DNA of 64,000 nt, taken from NCBI GenBank assembly GCA_900542555.1, contig UQNU01000001.1:1-64000 (forward strand), in the 5' to 3' direction. The notes under the pieces were generated by a model that had not been told where the DNA came from, did no database searches, and worked only from the letters and a program-made list of their open reading frames with translations. Position numbers and translations under genes: made by a program. This DNA comes from an uncultured Collinsella sp. (GTDB lineage Bacteria; Actinomycetota; Coriobacteriia; Coriobacteriales; Coriobacteriaceae). Shown one piece after another: positions 42,988 through 53,045 of the stretch; the first letter of the stretch is position 1, and the number at the start of each line of letters is the position of its first letter.

Positions 42988-43087
42988 CGCCATGACCTTC
43001 TCGTCTATAGGAAAGGACGCTCGACTCACACGAGCCGAACGCCCTTCCTCAAATGGACTTATCCTCAGATTACGCTGAACGGCTCAA

Positions 43088-44539
43088 CTAGAAGCTGACA
43101 TCGAAGCCAGCGCCAGCGCCCTCTTCATCGGTGGTCGGAACGCCCTTTGCCTTGTTGTAGGCAAAGATCAAGACGATCGGCACGATAAAGGCGATGAGAT
43201 TGCCAGCCACATACCACACGAGGGTCTCGGGCGTGACGATGAGCAGGCCAAGCACGCCGGTCAGACCCTGACCGATAGCGCGCACCTCAAAGAGCTTGAC
43301 GAAGGCACCGCCGCAGCCTGCACCGATGCAAGCGCAGAGGAACGGAATGATCGAGTAGCGCATGTTTGCAGCAAAGATTGCGGGCTCGGAGATTCCGACC
43401 AGCGTCGGGATAAAGGACGACATGCAGATGTTGCGCTCTTTGGAATGCTTCTTATGAATAAGGTACATGCCGATGGCGCCGCCGCCCTGGGCGATGATGG
43501 AAACCGACCAGATGGCCTGGATGTAGTTGAAGCCAGTCGTGGCAACGAGGTTTGCCTCGATACCCTGGATGAACTGATGCGTACCGGTAACGACAAGCGG
43601 CTGCAGGAACGCGGCGAAGACAAAGGCACCAAAGACGCCCATCCTGTTGTACAGGATATCGATTACGCCGCCGAGGACGTCGCCGATCAGGTTGCCGAGC
43701 GGGCCGAACACGGTGAACAGGGCGACGTTAGCAAGAATCAGGGTAACGGTCGGGACGAAAACGAACGAGACGACCTCGGGGATGTACTTCTGGGCAATCT
43801 TCTCGACCTTGGCCATAAACCAGGCAGTCAGGATTGCGGGGAACACACCGCCCTGGAAAGCAACCATGGGAATGGAGAGCGGACCAAAGTTCCAGTACTC
43901 AGCACCCGTCGGATCCATAACGAACGTGTTACGGTTCATAAGGCTCGGGTGAACCATGACGATACCGACGAGGATACCCAGGATCGGGTTACCGCCAAAA
44001 CGCTTGACCGCGCTGTACATAACCAGGACAGGCAGGTAGTCGAAAGTGGTGGCAATAATGGCAAAGAAGCTTGCGAGGTTCTTGAGGAACTCGCTGTGGT
44101 CGGCAAGGCTGCCCTCCATGCCGAAGAGTCCGTTGGCAACGATCAGCGACTTAAGGCCGATGATGATAGCAGCGCCGACAAAAGCGGGAATGATGGGGAT
44201 AAAGATATCCGAGAATACCTTGAGGACCGAGAAGAACTTGCCCTTCTTGTCCGCCTCGGCGCCCTTGACCTCGGAAGCGCTGATCTCCTCAACGCCCGTC
44301 AGAGCCATAAACTCGTCGTAGACCTTGTTGACGGTACCGGTACCGAAGATGATCATGAGCTGGCCGCTGTTGTACAGCACGCCCTTGACGCCATCGATGT
44401 TCTCGAGCTCGGCCTTGTTGTACTTGCTCGTATCCTTGAGCACCAGACGCAGACGCGTAACGCAATGCGTGGCGCCCTCGATGTTCTCCAGACCGCCGAC
44501 GTTATCGACGACTTGCTGAGACACTGCTTTGTAGTCCAT
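43088..44539 (-). CDS. scrA: Sucrose-type PTS enzyme IIBC
   Basis: A membrane transporter that imports and phosphorylates a glucoside/fructoside, most likely sucrose. It has 483 residues. The EIIB domain comes first, with phospho-Cys26 in GATHCVTRLRL, then an EIIC domain of about ten membrane segments (FSDIFIPIIPAFVGAAIIIG, PLVVTGTHQFIQ, VGISEPAIFA). No EIIA domain is present, so a shared glucose-type EIIA encoded elsewhere is needed. The start ATG 44539 follows GGAGAGG. It is flanked by two GH32 genes. Confidence 0.92.
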   Translation of the reverse strand: MDYKAVSQQVVDNVGGLENIEGATHCVTRLRLVLKDTSKYNKAELENIDGVKGVLYNSGQLMIIFGTGTVNKVYDEFMALTGVEEISASEVKGAEADKKGKFFSVLKVFSDIFIPIIPAFVGAAIIIGLKSLIVANGLFGMEGSLADHSEFLKNLASFFAIIATTFDYLPVLVMYSAVKRFGGNPILGILVGIVMVHPSLMNRNTFVMDPTGAEYWNFGPLSIPMVAFQGGVFPAILTAWFMAKVEKIAQKYIPEVVSFVFVPTVTLILANVALFTVFGPLGNLIGDVLGGVIDILYNRMGVFGAFVFAAFLQPLVVTGTHQFIQGIEANLVATTGFNYIQAIWSVSIIAQGGGAIGMYLIHKKHSKERNICMSSFIPTLVGISEPAIFAANMRYSIIPFLCACIGAGCGGAFVKLFEVRAIGQGLTGVLGLLIVTPETLVWYVAGNLIAFIVPIVLIFAYNKAKGVPTTDEEGAGAGFDVSF

Positions 44540-44584
44540 GTTCCTCTCCATTCCTTTACGAAATCATAAGACGTTTTGATGCCA

Positions 44585-45967
44585 TTACAGAGACGCGATC
44601 GTTGCATTTGCGCACTTGAGCGTACCGTCGGTGACCGTCAGTGCCACACCCTGGCCCTGCTTATTGCAGAAGCGCGCGTTAAGCGCAACATCATCGACAA
44701 AGATGGTCGCGATATCGTCGTCAACGACCAGGCGCACATGATGAGTGCCCTCGCCCTTAAAGAACAACGGACGCTCGAGGCCCATGTTGTTGACCTGGAA
44801 CCACGGATACTGGGGGGCCGCCGTAAACTCGAGCTTGCCCTCACGCAGGTTGGCGCGGAACTCATAGGCAAGACCGGACTCGGCGTCCTCGGCAAGCTTC
44901 ACCGAGAAGCCGGCAGCGTCACCGGCGAGCTCGATGTCGGCATCGAGCATATAGGTGGAACCGGCATCCGCGGCGAGCACCTGCTCGACCTTGCCCGACT
45001 CGCAGGAAAGCTCAAAGGCCTCGACTGCCTTAGCCTCGCCAAAGGCGCCAAGCATGCTGTCAGGGAGCTTGGTGCCGAGCGTTCCGTCGGCACGCTGAAC
45101 GATCTCGAGAGGCATAAAGGTGCCACCCCACAGGTAAGAGCTGGGATCGCCACCCTCGTCACGCGTAGGAACCCAACCAAAGAGAACGCGGCGCTCGCCA
45201 TCAAATGCGGTACGCGCGGCATAGTACGCGCGGCCATCGAATGAATCGTCAGCAGGAGTGATCCAAGGACCGTTGATGGAGCGAGACATGCGGTAACGGG
45301 TCTTGTTGCCATCACTGTACTCGGAGAACACCAGATACCACCAGTCGCCCATCTTAAAGAGATCAGGCATCTCGAACATGGTGTAAAGGCCCGGATTCCA
45401 CCAGTCGCCCTGGAACTCCCAGGTATCCAGGTCCTTGGAGGTGAACTTGACCAGACGCCCGGTCATCAGACGCTTGTCCTCGCCCACGCGCGTGCCGAGG
45501 ATGAGCATGTACTCTTCGTTCTCCTCATCCCAAAGCACAAAGGGATCGCGCCAGTTGCGGTCATCGTAACCTTCCTGGGGCGGAAGCAGCGTCTCGGCGA
45601 TGTTCTTCTCCCACTTGACGGCGTCGTCACTCGTTGCGTGAAGAAGAACCTGCTTCATCAAGCGTGCGCGGACCTTATCGCGATTGCAACCAGTGTAGAG
45701 CGCATGGTACTTGTCGCCCACCTTAAACACCGTGCCGGCATAAACATACTGGTCGACTTCCTCGTCGCCGCCACGCTCAAGGCTCTCGCCAAAGTCCTTG
45801 TAGTTGACGAAATCCTTGGTCGTCGCGAGTGCCCAACCAAACGGCTCTCCGAAAGGACCGGGGTTTCGCGTGTCACGCTGGTGATAGAGATAGAACGTGC
45901 CGTCCTCGCCGTACGGCATAATGTCGCCTACCCAAATTCCCTCAGGCTGGTAATACACCTTGTGCAT
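44585..45967 (-). CDS. GH32-like glycosidase, atypical nucleophile motif
   Basis: A 460-residue member of the GH32/GH43/GH68 propeller clan. The N-terminal active-site motif reads EGIWVGDIMPYG, with Asp15 in the nucleophile place, instead of WMNDPNG. RDPFVLWDEENEEYML gives the transition-state Asp, and EMPDLFKMGDWWYL the acid/base Glu region. A C-terminal beta-sandwich (residues 330-460) is present. It is the first gene of the operon controlled by the LacI regulator and precedes the PTS. It probably acts on fructo-oligosaccharides, on a sucrose isomer or on the phosphorylated product; the specificity is unknown. Confidence 0.8.
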   Translation of the reverse strand: MHKVYYQPEGIWVGDIMPYGEDGTFYLYHQRDTRNPGPFGEPFGWALATTKDFVNYKDFGESLERGGDEEVDQYVYAGTVFKVGDKYHALYTGCNRDKVRARLMKQVLLHATSDDAVKWEKNIAETLLPPQEGYDDRNWRDPFVLWDEENEEYMLILGTRVGEDKRLMTGRLVKFTSKDLDTWEFQGDWWNPGLYTMFEMPDLFKMGDWWYLVFSEYSDGNKTRYRMSRSINGPWITPADDSFDGRAYYAARTAFDGERRVLFGWVPTRDEGGDPSSYLWGGTFMPLEIVQRADGTLGTKLPDSMLGAFGEAKAVEAFELSCESGKVEQVLAADAGSTYMLDADIELAGDAAGFSVKLAEDAESGLAYEFRANLREGKLEFTAAPQYPWFQVNNMGLERPLFFKGEGTHHVRLVVDDDIATIFVDDVALNARFCNKQGQGVALTVTDGTLKCANATIASL

Positions 45968-46009
45968 CCGAGACTTCCTTCCCACGTGATACTAACTCGG
46001 TACAACTGC

Positions 46010-46094
46010 AAGATATGTCAATCGTTTTCATATGTCAAACGTTTTCACACCAATACGTCTTTTCGCAGTTCCAGTCGTCGGCAAACGGTTGACA
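46010..46094 (-). promoter_or_regulatory. Promoter and LacI-type operators of the fructoside operon
   Basis: On the minus strand, TTGACA (46033-46038) and TATCTT (46010-46015) are 17 bases apart. Three similar near-palindromes with central CG overlap or adjoin this promoter: TGTCAATCGTTTTCA (46016-46030), TGTCAAACGTTTTCA (46033-46047) and, reversed, GCAAACGGTTGACA (46081-46094). The first two cover the spacer and the -35, so a bound repressor would block polymerase. Confidence 0.7.
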
Positions 46095-46149
46095 TATGCC
46101 GGCGAACGGTCATCAGAAGCGTTCGGGGGATTCTTTTGGCTCGGATGAG

Positions 46150-47160
46150 CTACGCGGTTTTGCCCTCGATAAGTTCGACGGGGAGCTTGATATTCGATTC
46201 GGGCTTTTCACCGTTAACAAGAGCGATGATGGATTGCGCCGCGAGCTCTCCGATGCGATCGATATCTTGACGAACGGTTGTTAAGTCAGGCATAAACGTC
46301 ATAGTGCGGCGGGCGCCATCCGCGCCCACGACCTTAATATCGTCCGGAGCGCTCAAGCCGCGCTGCTTCATCACGTTGAGGCAGATGGCCGCCATCGTGT
46401 CGTCTCCCGCAAAGATGCCGTCAATATCGGGGTTCTCATCGAGGATCTTCGCAACGACCGCACTCTTTTCGTCGTCGGACTTAACGAACTCGACCTCACG
46501 GACAAGCGCGGGCAAACCAGCCTGCTCCACAACATCGTGGTAGGCATCGGTACGCTTATTGGCAGGCATACGCATGCGGCTATTGTTGCGCAGGCACAAG
46601 ATGCGCGAACACCCGTCATCGATCAGGCGACGCGTGGCAAGTTCGCCGATGCCATAGCTGTCGCTCGCAATCTGAACAGAGGTCTCGCCAAGGTCGCAGT
46701 CGATACCAACCAGACTCAAGCCCATCTCGGCATACGCCTCGGCACCGATATTAAGCGAGTTGACGATGACGCCATCAACCATATTGCGCCGAAGCATATC
46801 GATATAAGAACGCTCAAGATCAGGTCGATTGGCGCTATTGCACAGCAACATCTTAAAACCGTTTTCGGCCAGGGTACGCTCAACGGCTTGGACCGCTTGG
46901 GCATGAAACGGGCTGCTGACATAGGGGACGATCATACCTATTAGATTCAGGCGACCGTTGAGCATGGCACGGGCGATATCGTTGGGCGTATAGTTGATGC
47001 GCTTCATCGCGGCATGGACCTTATCGCGGGTCTCTTGGCTAATATAGCCTCGATTATTAAGCACGCGAGATACCGTAGTAGGCGAAACCCCCGCCACCGC
47101 TGCAACTTCCTTGATGCCAGGCTTAGCCGAATCCTTAGAACGAGCGCCCTCGCGAGCCAT
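46150..47160 (-). CDS. LacI-family transcriptional regulator
   Basis: A 336-residue repressor. The N-terminal helix-turn-helix and hinge read IKEVAAVAGVSPTTVSRVLN (about 16-35) followed by NYTPNDIARAMLNG. The periplasmic-binding-like effector domain includes LIGMIVPYVSSPFHAQAV, GIDCDLGE and DGIFAGDDTMAAICLN. ATG 47160 follows GGGGGAGGG. Sites with central CG occur before its own gene and before the GH32/PTS operon, so it probably represses both in the absence of sucrose or a fructoside. It is transcribed separately, just upstream of that operon. Confidence 0.93.
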   Translation of the reverse strand: MAREGARSKDSAKPGIKEVAAVAGVSPTTVSRVLNNRGYISQETRDKVHAAMKRINYTPNDIARAMLNGRLNLIGMIVPYVSSPFHAQAVQAVERTLAENGFKMLLCNSANRPDLERSYIDMLRRNMVDGVIVNSLNIGAEAYAEMGLSLVGIDCDLGETSVQIASDSYGIGELATRRLIDDGCSRILCLRNNSRMRMPANKRTDAYHDVVEQAGLPALVREVEFVKSDDEKSAVVAKILDENPDIDGIFAGDDTMAAICLNVMKQRGLSAPDDIKVVGADGARRTMTFMPDLTTVRQDIDRIGELAAQSIIALVNGEKPESNIKLPVELIEGKTA

Positions 47161-47180
47161 AGCACCCTCCCCCATCAACA

Positions 47181-47195
47181 TGTCATACGTTTACA
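47181..47195. promoter_or_regulatory. LacI-type operator upstream of the regulator gene
   Basis: TGTCATACGTTTACA matches the pattern TGTCAnnCGTTTnCA seen at the fructoside promoter. It lies 21 bases before the regulator's start codon, consistent with autoregulation. Confidence 0.55.
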
Positions 47196-47314
47196 TACGA
47201 ACAAAGCATACCCCAACAAGAGCGGGAAGACGGTAACAGTACAAGTAAGTAAACGACTCATCCAAATAATTAGGAGAGTTCCGCCTAAAGGGTGACTACA
47301 CAGGACCCCCGCCG

Positions 47315-47402
47315 GGGCTGTTTGGGCTACCTCCCAAAACATTCCGCAGGACGCAAAGAGGCTCGCCGCACGAAGTGCGCAGCGAGCCTCTTTGCATGTC
47401 CG
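47315..47402. repeat. Structured element E (half-decayed family member)
   Basis: The inner 14-bp stem GCAAAGAGGCTCGC/GCGAGCCTCTTTGC (47353-47366, 47382-47395) carries the family loop strands, read on the minus strand: TCTCGGACAT and GTCCTGCGGAATG. One outer arm resembling that of element C remains (GGGCTACCTCCCAAAA), but no complementary arm is found on the other side. Confidence 0.7.
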
Positions 47403-47431
47403 AGAACACCAATTTAATTTAGCGTGGTTCC

Positions 47432-47575
47432 CTAAAGGACGACAACGCAGGAGACCCGGCAAGGCCGGGAGCACTTTGTCTCGCAAACATTCCGCAGCCG
47501 CGAAGCGGCGAGGACGTTTGAGAGGCAAAGTGCGTAGGCCTTACCGGGTCTCCGGTGGGAGTTGAGTCCCTTTAG
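47432..47575. repeat. Structured element G, 3' of the pyruvate formate-lyase genes
   Basis: The outer stem 47450-47488 with 47516-47553 comprises two blocks (GGAGACCCGGCAAGGCC and GCACTTTGTCTCGCAAAC with their near-complements). On the minus strand the loop carries CGTCCTCG and CTGCGGAATG around GCCGC/GCGGC. An outermost CTAAAGG/CCTTTAG pair (47432-47438, 47569-47575) contains the TAA stop of the glycyl-radical subunit gene. Confidence 0.8.
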
Positions 47576-47823
47576 AACTTGTCGTGGAAGGTACGCGCAA
47601 TGACCTCGTCCTGCTGCTCCTTGGTGAGCGTGTGGAAGTTCACGGCGTAGCCGGAAACGCGGATGGTCAGCTGCGGGTACTTCTCGGGGTGAGCCTGAGC
47701 GTCGAGCAGCGTCTCACGGTTGAAGACGTTGATGTTCAGGTGGTGGCCACCCTTCTCGGCGTAAGCGTCGAGCATGTGGACCAGGTTATCGGCCTGGGTC
47801 TCGGAAACTTCAGAAACCTTCAT
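47572..47823 (-). CDS. Stand-alone glycyl-radical domain of pyruvate formate-lyase
   Basis: An 83-residue protein that is essentially the last ~80 residues of a normal pyruvate formate-lyase. The radical motif RVSGYAV carries Gly58, preceded by [20 protein letters not shown] and followed by [14 protein letters not shown], as in the C-terminus of E. coli PflB. The start ATG 47823 has GAAGGAGAC upstream. It lies 85 bases after the stop of a catalytic subunit that lacks this region, so the two must act together. PflA would put the radical on Gly58. E. coli GrcA (YfiD) is a repair homologue, but it coexists with an intact enzyme; here no intact copy is seen. Confidence 0.9.
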   Translation of the reverse strand: MKVSEVSETQADNLVHMLDAYAEKGGHHLNINVFNRETLLDAQAHPEKYPQLTIRVSGYAVNFHTLTKEQQDEVIARTFHDKF

Positions 47824-47908
47824 AATGTGTCTCCTTCGATTAATAGGCGCCGGCCGAAACCGGCGCACTAATCAGTAATCGTTATTGTTAGTATAGCACT
47901 AACAATAG
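47824..47908 (-). promoter_or_regulatory. Intercistronic spacer of split pfl with two hairpins
   Basis: On the minus strand, TATTGTTAGT/ACTAACAATA and then GCGCCGG-TTTCGG-CCGGCGC lie between the two pfl genes, followed by GAAGGAG before the second start. The hairpins could protect or partly terminate the message and so set subunit ratios. Confidence 0.6.
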
Positions 47909-49960
<2,052 letters not shown>

Positions 49961-50427
49961 TGTGTAACCACGCTCCTAGTTACGTGTAATGCGGCGCTCT
50001 CTCACACCGCTGCTTATTGAATTCTTGAATGTTCGGCTTGCACTACCGGCTTCTTCCGTTCTTCACCACACGTCGGTGCAGGGAAAAACGTTTGTCCACC
50101 TTGGAACTACAACCCAAAACCCAAGATTTCACCCGTCTGAGAAGGATAACATAGCGACCCTCTCCATCTGGGCTGTTATATGTTTCTTTTTTTATATCAT
50201 AAAGGCGTTTTTTACAAACCCGCAGGAAATGCGAGCGCGAACAACTACCGTTCACCGATTTGTATGTTATTTTTCCTTGCCTTTGTACGACGTTCGCTCT
50301 AGCTGTTATGCCAGCTTTAGCAGGATAAAGTGTCCCAGAGACCCTACAGAAACTGCAGGGCGGCCACGGGATCCCCCGTGGCCGCCCTGTGGCGTAGCTA
50401 GTTTTTAGCTTTGATTGCCGCTTGGCA
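49961..50427. other. Non-coding leader of the pfl operon
   Basis: 467 bases without a credible gene, AT-richer than its surroundings. A weak minus-strand promoter candidate is TTGTAA (50212-50217) with TATAAA (50191-50196), 15 bases apart; if used, the 5' UTR would be about 220 bases. A terminator of the neighbouring transporter gene occupies 50356-50389. Confidence 0.5.
50356..50389 (-). terminator. Strong palindrome after the KdgT-type gene
   Basis: CAGGGCGGCCACGGG and CCCGTGGCCGCCCTG pair perfectly over 15 bp with a 4-base loop, 39 bases after the transporter stop. Confidence 0.75.
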
Positions 50428-51447
50428 TTAGGCGGCTGCGGCGGCCTTGTCGGTCGTTGTCTTGCTATCGCCGTTGCCCTGGCCCTCAAAATGCTTGTAG
50501 CACCAGCTGGTGACCAGCGGGGTCAAAATAGCCGTCACGATTGCGCAGGCAGCAACCTGTGCCGTAGCCGTCGCGAGCACCGCACCGCCGTACAAGGCCT
50601 CGTTGACGCTTGCCATGGCAGCAGGCGTGGCCACATTGGCTCCGGCGCAGCTCGAAATGGCCGCACCTGCGACACCCGTACCGCCCGTGAGCTTATCGAC
50701 CGCGATAACGGGAATTGCAAAGACCACCGAGCAGATCACGCCGAGCAGAATACCGGGGAGACCGCCATTAATGAGCTGGCCAAAGGTCATGGTCGAGCCC
50801 ATGGCAAAGAAGACGAGCACGATGACGGCGGAAAGTGCCGGTGCCATCATCTTCTTAAAGCTCGGGAAGAGGTTGCCCAGAATAATGCCGACGACGATCG
50901 GCAGGATGGCGCCCACGAGCGACCAGCCGATCGGAGCCTGACCGGCAGCGCCGAGCACGATCATCGTGACCGGAGGGCCGACAACCAGCGTGGTGATGGC
51001 GACGGCGCCACGCTCGGCCTCATTGCCCATGGTGCCCATCAGACCAGCGTACATAGCGTTGTTGGCGCCGGTGCAAGCCGCCAGCATCACCATGGCAGAG
51101 ATGCCAAACAGGTTGTCGTTGAACACATAAAGGATGAGCAGCGACACGGCAACGACCACGATCTGCTTGACGGCGATGATGATGGCGCCGCGTGCAGCGG
51201 CGGCAGGAGCACTCTTAAACGAAATCGTCGTACCGACGATGAGCAAAAAAGCGCCCACGAGCGGGCCTGCGCCCTGCTGGGTCATACCAAGCGTAAAGCT
51301 GCCGAGCGTTTTGAACAGGTCGGGGAATAGCGTGTTGAGCAGGCAGCCCAGCAAAAGCGGCACCAAAATATTGGCACCCGGGATGGAGGACATCTTAAAG
51401 AACGGCTCCTTTGCCGCCGGCGCCTCCACCGCAGTCGATTCACTCAT
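50428..51447 (-). CDS. kdgT: 2-keto-3-deoxygluconate permease family transporter
   Basis: A 339-residue membrane protein with about ten hydrophobic segments, importing 2-keto-3-deoxygluconate or a related sugar acid with protons. Family features are IPGANILVPLLLGCLLNTLFPDL, TGANNAMYAGLMG and the C-terminal SSCAGANVATPAAMASVN. ATG 51447 follows AAAGGAGATATAT. The SDR gene upstream on the same strand is of the KduD type, so the two probably serve uronate or ketodeoxy-sugar use, but no kinase or aldolase is in the window. Confidence 0.88.
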   Translation of the reverse strand: MSESTAVEAPAAKEPFFKMSSIPGANILVPLLLGCLLNTLFPDLFKTLGSFTLGMTQQGAGPLVGAFLLIVGTTISFKSAPAAAARGAIIIAVKQIVVVAVSLLILYVFNDNLFGISAMVMLAACTGANNAMYAGLMGTMGNEAERGAVAITTLVVGPPVTMIVLGAAGQAPIGWSLVGAILPIVVGIILGNLFPSFKKMMAPALSAVIVLVFFAMGSTMTFGQLINGGLPGILLGVICSVVFAIPVIAVDKLTGGTGVAGAAISSCAGANVATPAAMASVNEALYGGAVLATATAQVAACAIVTAILTPLVTSWCYKHFEGQGNGDSKTTTDKAAAAA

Positions 51448-51555
51448 ATATATCTCCTTTGGATGCATGCGAATCGTAGCCGCACGCGCCTATGTCAGAA
51501 AGAAGGCGACGGTCCCGAGTCGCAGGAGCCGTCGCCGAATAATCATCGCGGGGTA

Positions 51556-52305
51556 TTACCCGTCCAGGACGATGCCGCCGTCGCAGTCACCGATCTCGCC
51601 GTTCACGAAGCTGGCGAGGTCGGAAGCGAAGAACAGCACCATCTGCGCAGGCTCGCTGGCCTGGGCAGCGCGGCCCAGAGGAATACCGTTGATGATGCGC
51701 TGAGAGTTCTCGTCAGAGAGAATCGAGGTCATATCGGTCAACGTGAGCGACGGGCACACGGCGTTGCAGCGAACGCCAAACTTGCCGCCCTCCTTGGCGA
51801 CCGCCTTGGTAAGGCCGTTGACACCGGCCTTGGAGCTCGCGTAGGCAGCGGTGCCAAGCAGGCCGCCGCCGATCTTGCCAGCAACGGAGCTCACGTTGAC
51901 GATAGTGCCGGCATGCGCCGCCTTAAAGTGCGGGTACACGGCGTTCATCATAGTGAAGGTACCGTTGAGGTTGATATCGATAGTGCGGCGCCACTCGGTG
52001 TCATCGATCTCGTCGAACTTCTTGGTGCTGATGACGCCAGCGCAGTTAATCAAGATGTTGGTTTGCGGCAGGTCCGTAAAAATCTGCTCGACGGTCTCGC
52101 GCGCCTTGGGCGCATCGGCGACATCGAGCTGATAGAACTTGTTGCCCTCGCCAAGCTCGGCCACTGCGGCCTCGCCCTTAGCAGCGTTCCTTGCGATGAG
52201 CGCGACGTGTCCGCCGCCCGCGACGATGCCCTTGGCGATCTCGAGGCCAATGCCCTGAGTGCCACCCGTGACAATCGCGGTCTTACCCGTGAAGTCAAAT
52301 GCCAT
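51556..52305 (-). CDS. Short-chain dehydrogenase/reductase (KduD- or FabG-like)
   Basis: A 249-residue NAD(P)-dependent oxidoreductase. The cofactor loop is VTGGTQGIGLEIA (13-25), with NCAG in strand 4 and the catalytic Ser, Tyr and Lys in NVSSVAGKIGG...AAYASSKAGV. ATG 52305 has AAGGGGGATGGAG upstream. The 108-base spacing to kdgT on the same strand suggests one transcript. That context favours 2-deoxy-D-gluconate 3-dehydrogenase or 5-keto-sugar-acid reduction over fatty-acid synthesis; sequence alone does not decide. Confidence 0.85.
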   Translation of the reverse strand: MAFDFTGKTAIVTGGTQGIGLEIAKGIVAGGGHVALIARNAAKGEAAVAELGEGNKFYQLDVADAPKARETVEQIFTDLPQTNILINCAGVISTKKFDEIDDTEWRRTIDINLNGTFTMMNAVYPHFKAAHAGTIVNVSSVAGKIGGGLLGTAAYASSKAGVNGLTKAVAKEGGKFGVRCNAVCPSLTLTDMTSILSDENSQRIINGIPLGRAAQASEPAQMVLFFASDLASFVNGEIGDCDGGIVLDG

Positions 52306-52555
52306 GACTCCATCCCCCTTTATGTAAGGTGTCTCCTTGCGGGAAGTTGGAGCATCGCACGTGGCGATTATATGAGTCCCAGTCGTCATGGTGGTGACAA
52401 CCCCTCGCCTAACCGCGGGCATAATAGTTCTTTGAAACGCTTCAGCAATTGAATGATTTTAAGTCTTAATGAGCTCTTAATATTGCCTAGCGGCCAAGTA
52501 GATTTTTGGGACATGCCTAGAAATCCACCGAATGGGATGGTTGAGCGGGTGTATC

Positions 52556-52604
52556 ATCTTCCACCGAAAATAGTTTCTAGTGTTAGGGGTTTTCGGTGGA
52601 AGAT
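52556..52604. promoter_or_regulatory. 15-bp inverted repeat covering the marR start codon
   Basis: ATCTTCCACCGAAAA (52556-52570) and TTTTCGGTGGAAGAT (52590-52604) are exact complements 19 bases apart. The right arm contains the GTG start (52596-52598), and the loop holds the ribosome binding site AGGGG. As DNA it may be a pair of MarR half-sites; as RNA it would hide the start codon. A third partial half-site, ATCCACCGAAT, lies at 52523-52533. Confidence 0.65.
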
Positions 52605-53045
52605 ACCGATTTCCATGAGCTTGGGCGTCAGCTCTTTACCGAGTTTGGCAGCATGCACCAGCGCGTTTCGCGCTTTGCCGACCAGGCTCTGGGTGGCGAG
52701 ATGGCCGTCATGCGCGCCCTCATGCGCGCCGGCGGCTCGCTCACGCCGAGCGAACTCGCTGATCGCGCCTGGGTCTCGAGCGCCCGCATCGCCAATATCC
52801 TGCGCGCCCTCGAGGCCAAGGGCTGGGTCGAGCGCGAGCACTCAAAGACCGACCGTCGTCGCGTACACGTCACGGTGACCGACAAAGGATTCCAGGTTAT
52901 CGAAATCAAACGTCGGGAATTCGAGGACCGCACCGCGGCCTTCCTCGAGCAGCTTGGCGAAACAGATACCCAAGAGATGGTGCGCCTTCTTAGACGTGCC
53001 AACGAAATTATCGACCGCAATCAAGAAAGGAGAGATGCCGAGTGA
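52596..53045 (+). CDS. MarR-family transcriptional regulator
   Basis: A 149-residue winged-helix repressor. The DNA-recognition region is SLTPSELADRAWVSSARIANILRALEAKGWVERE (about 48-81), and the wing is HSKTDRRRVHVTVTDKG. The start is GTG 52596, six bases after AGGGG. Its stop overlaps the start of the ABC exporter gene (GTGA), so regulator and exporter are coupled in one operon. It presumably represses the operon until an exported compound binds; the ligand is unknown. Confidence 0.93.
   Translation: MEDTDFHELGRQLFTEFGSMHQRVSRFADQALGGEMAVMRALMRAGGSLTPSELADRAWVSSARIANILRALEAKGWVEREHSKTDRRRVHVTVTDKGFQVIEIKRREFEDRTAAFLEQLGETDTQEMVRLLRRANEIIDRNQERRDAE

Noticed and set aside
47284..47575. CRISPR array or integron from clustered repeats
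   Set aside because: The units are palindromic, unequal in length and share no direct repeat with regular spacers; no cas or integrase gene is present.
47572..47823. Calling the small gene grcA (stress-induced spare part)
   Set aside because: E. coli GrcA supplements an intact PflB. Here the catalytic gene itself lacks the radical domain, so the small protein is presumably an obligate subunit.
47824..47908. Frameshift or sequencing error splitting pflB
   Set aside because: A stop, an 85-base spacer with hairpins, a new Shine-Dalgarno and a new ATG separate the two parts; no single-base change joins them.
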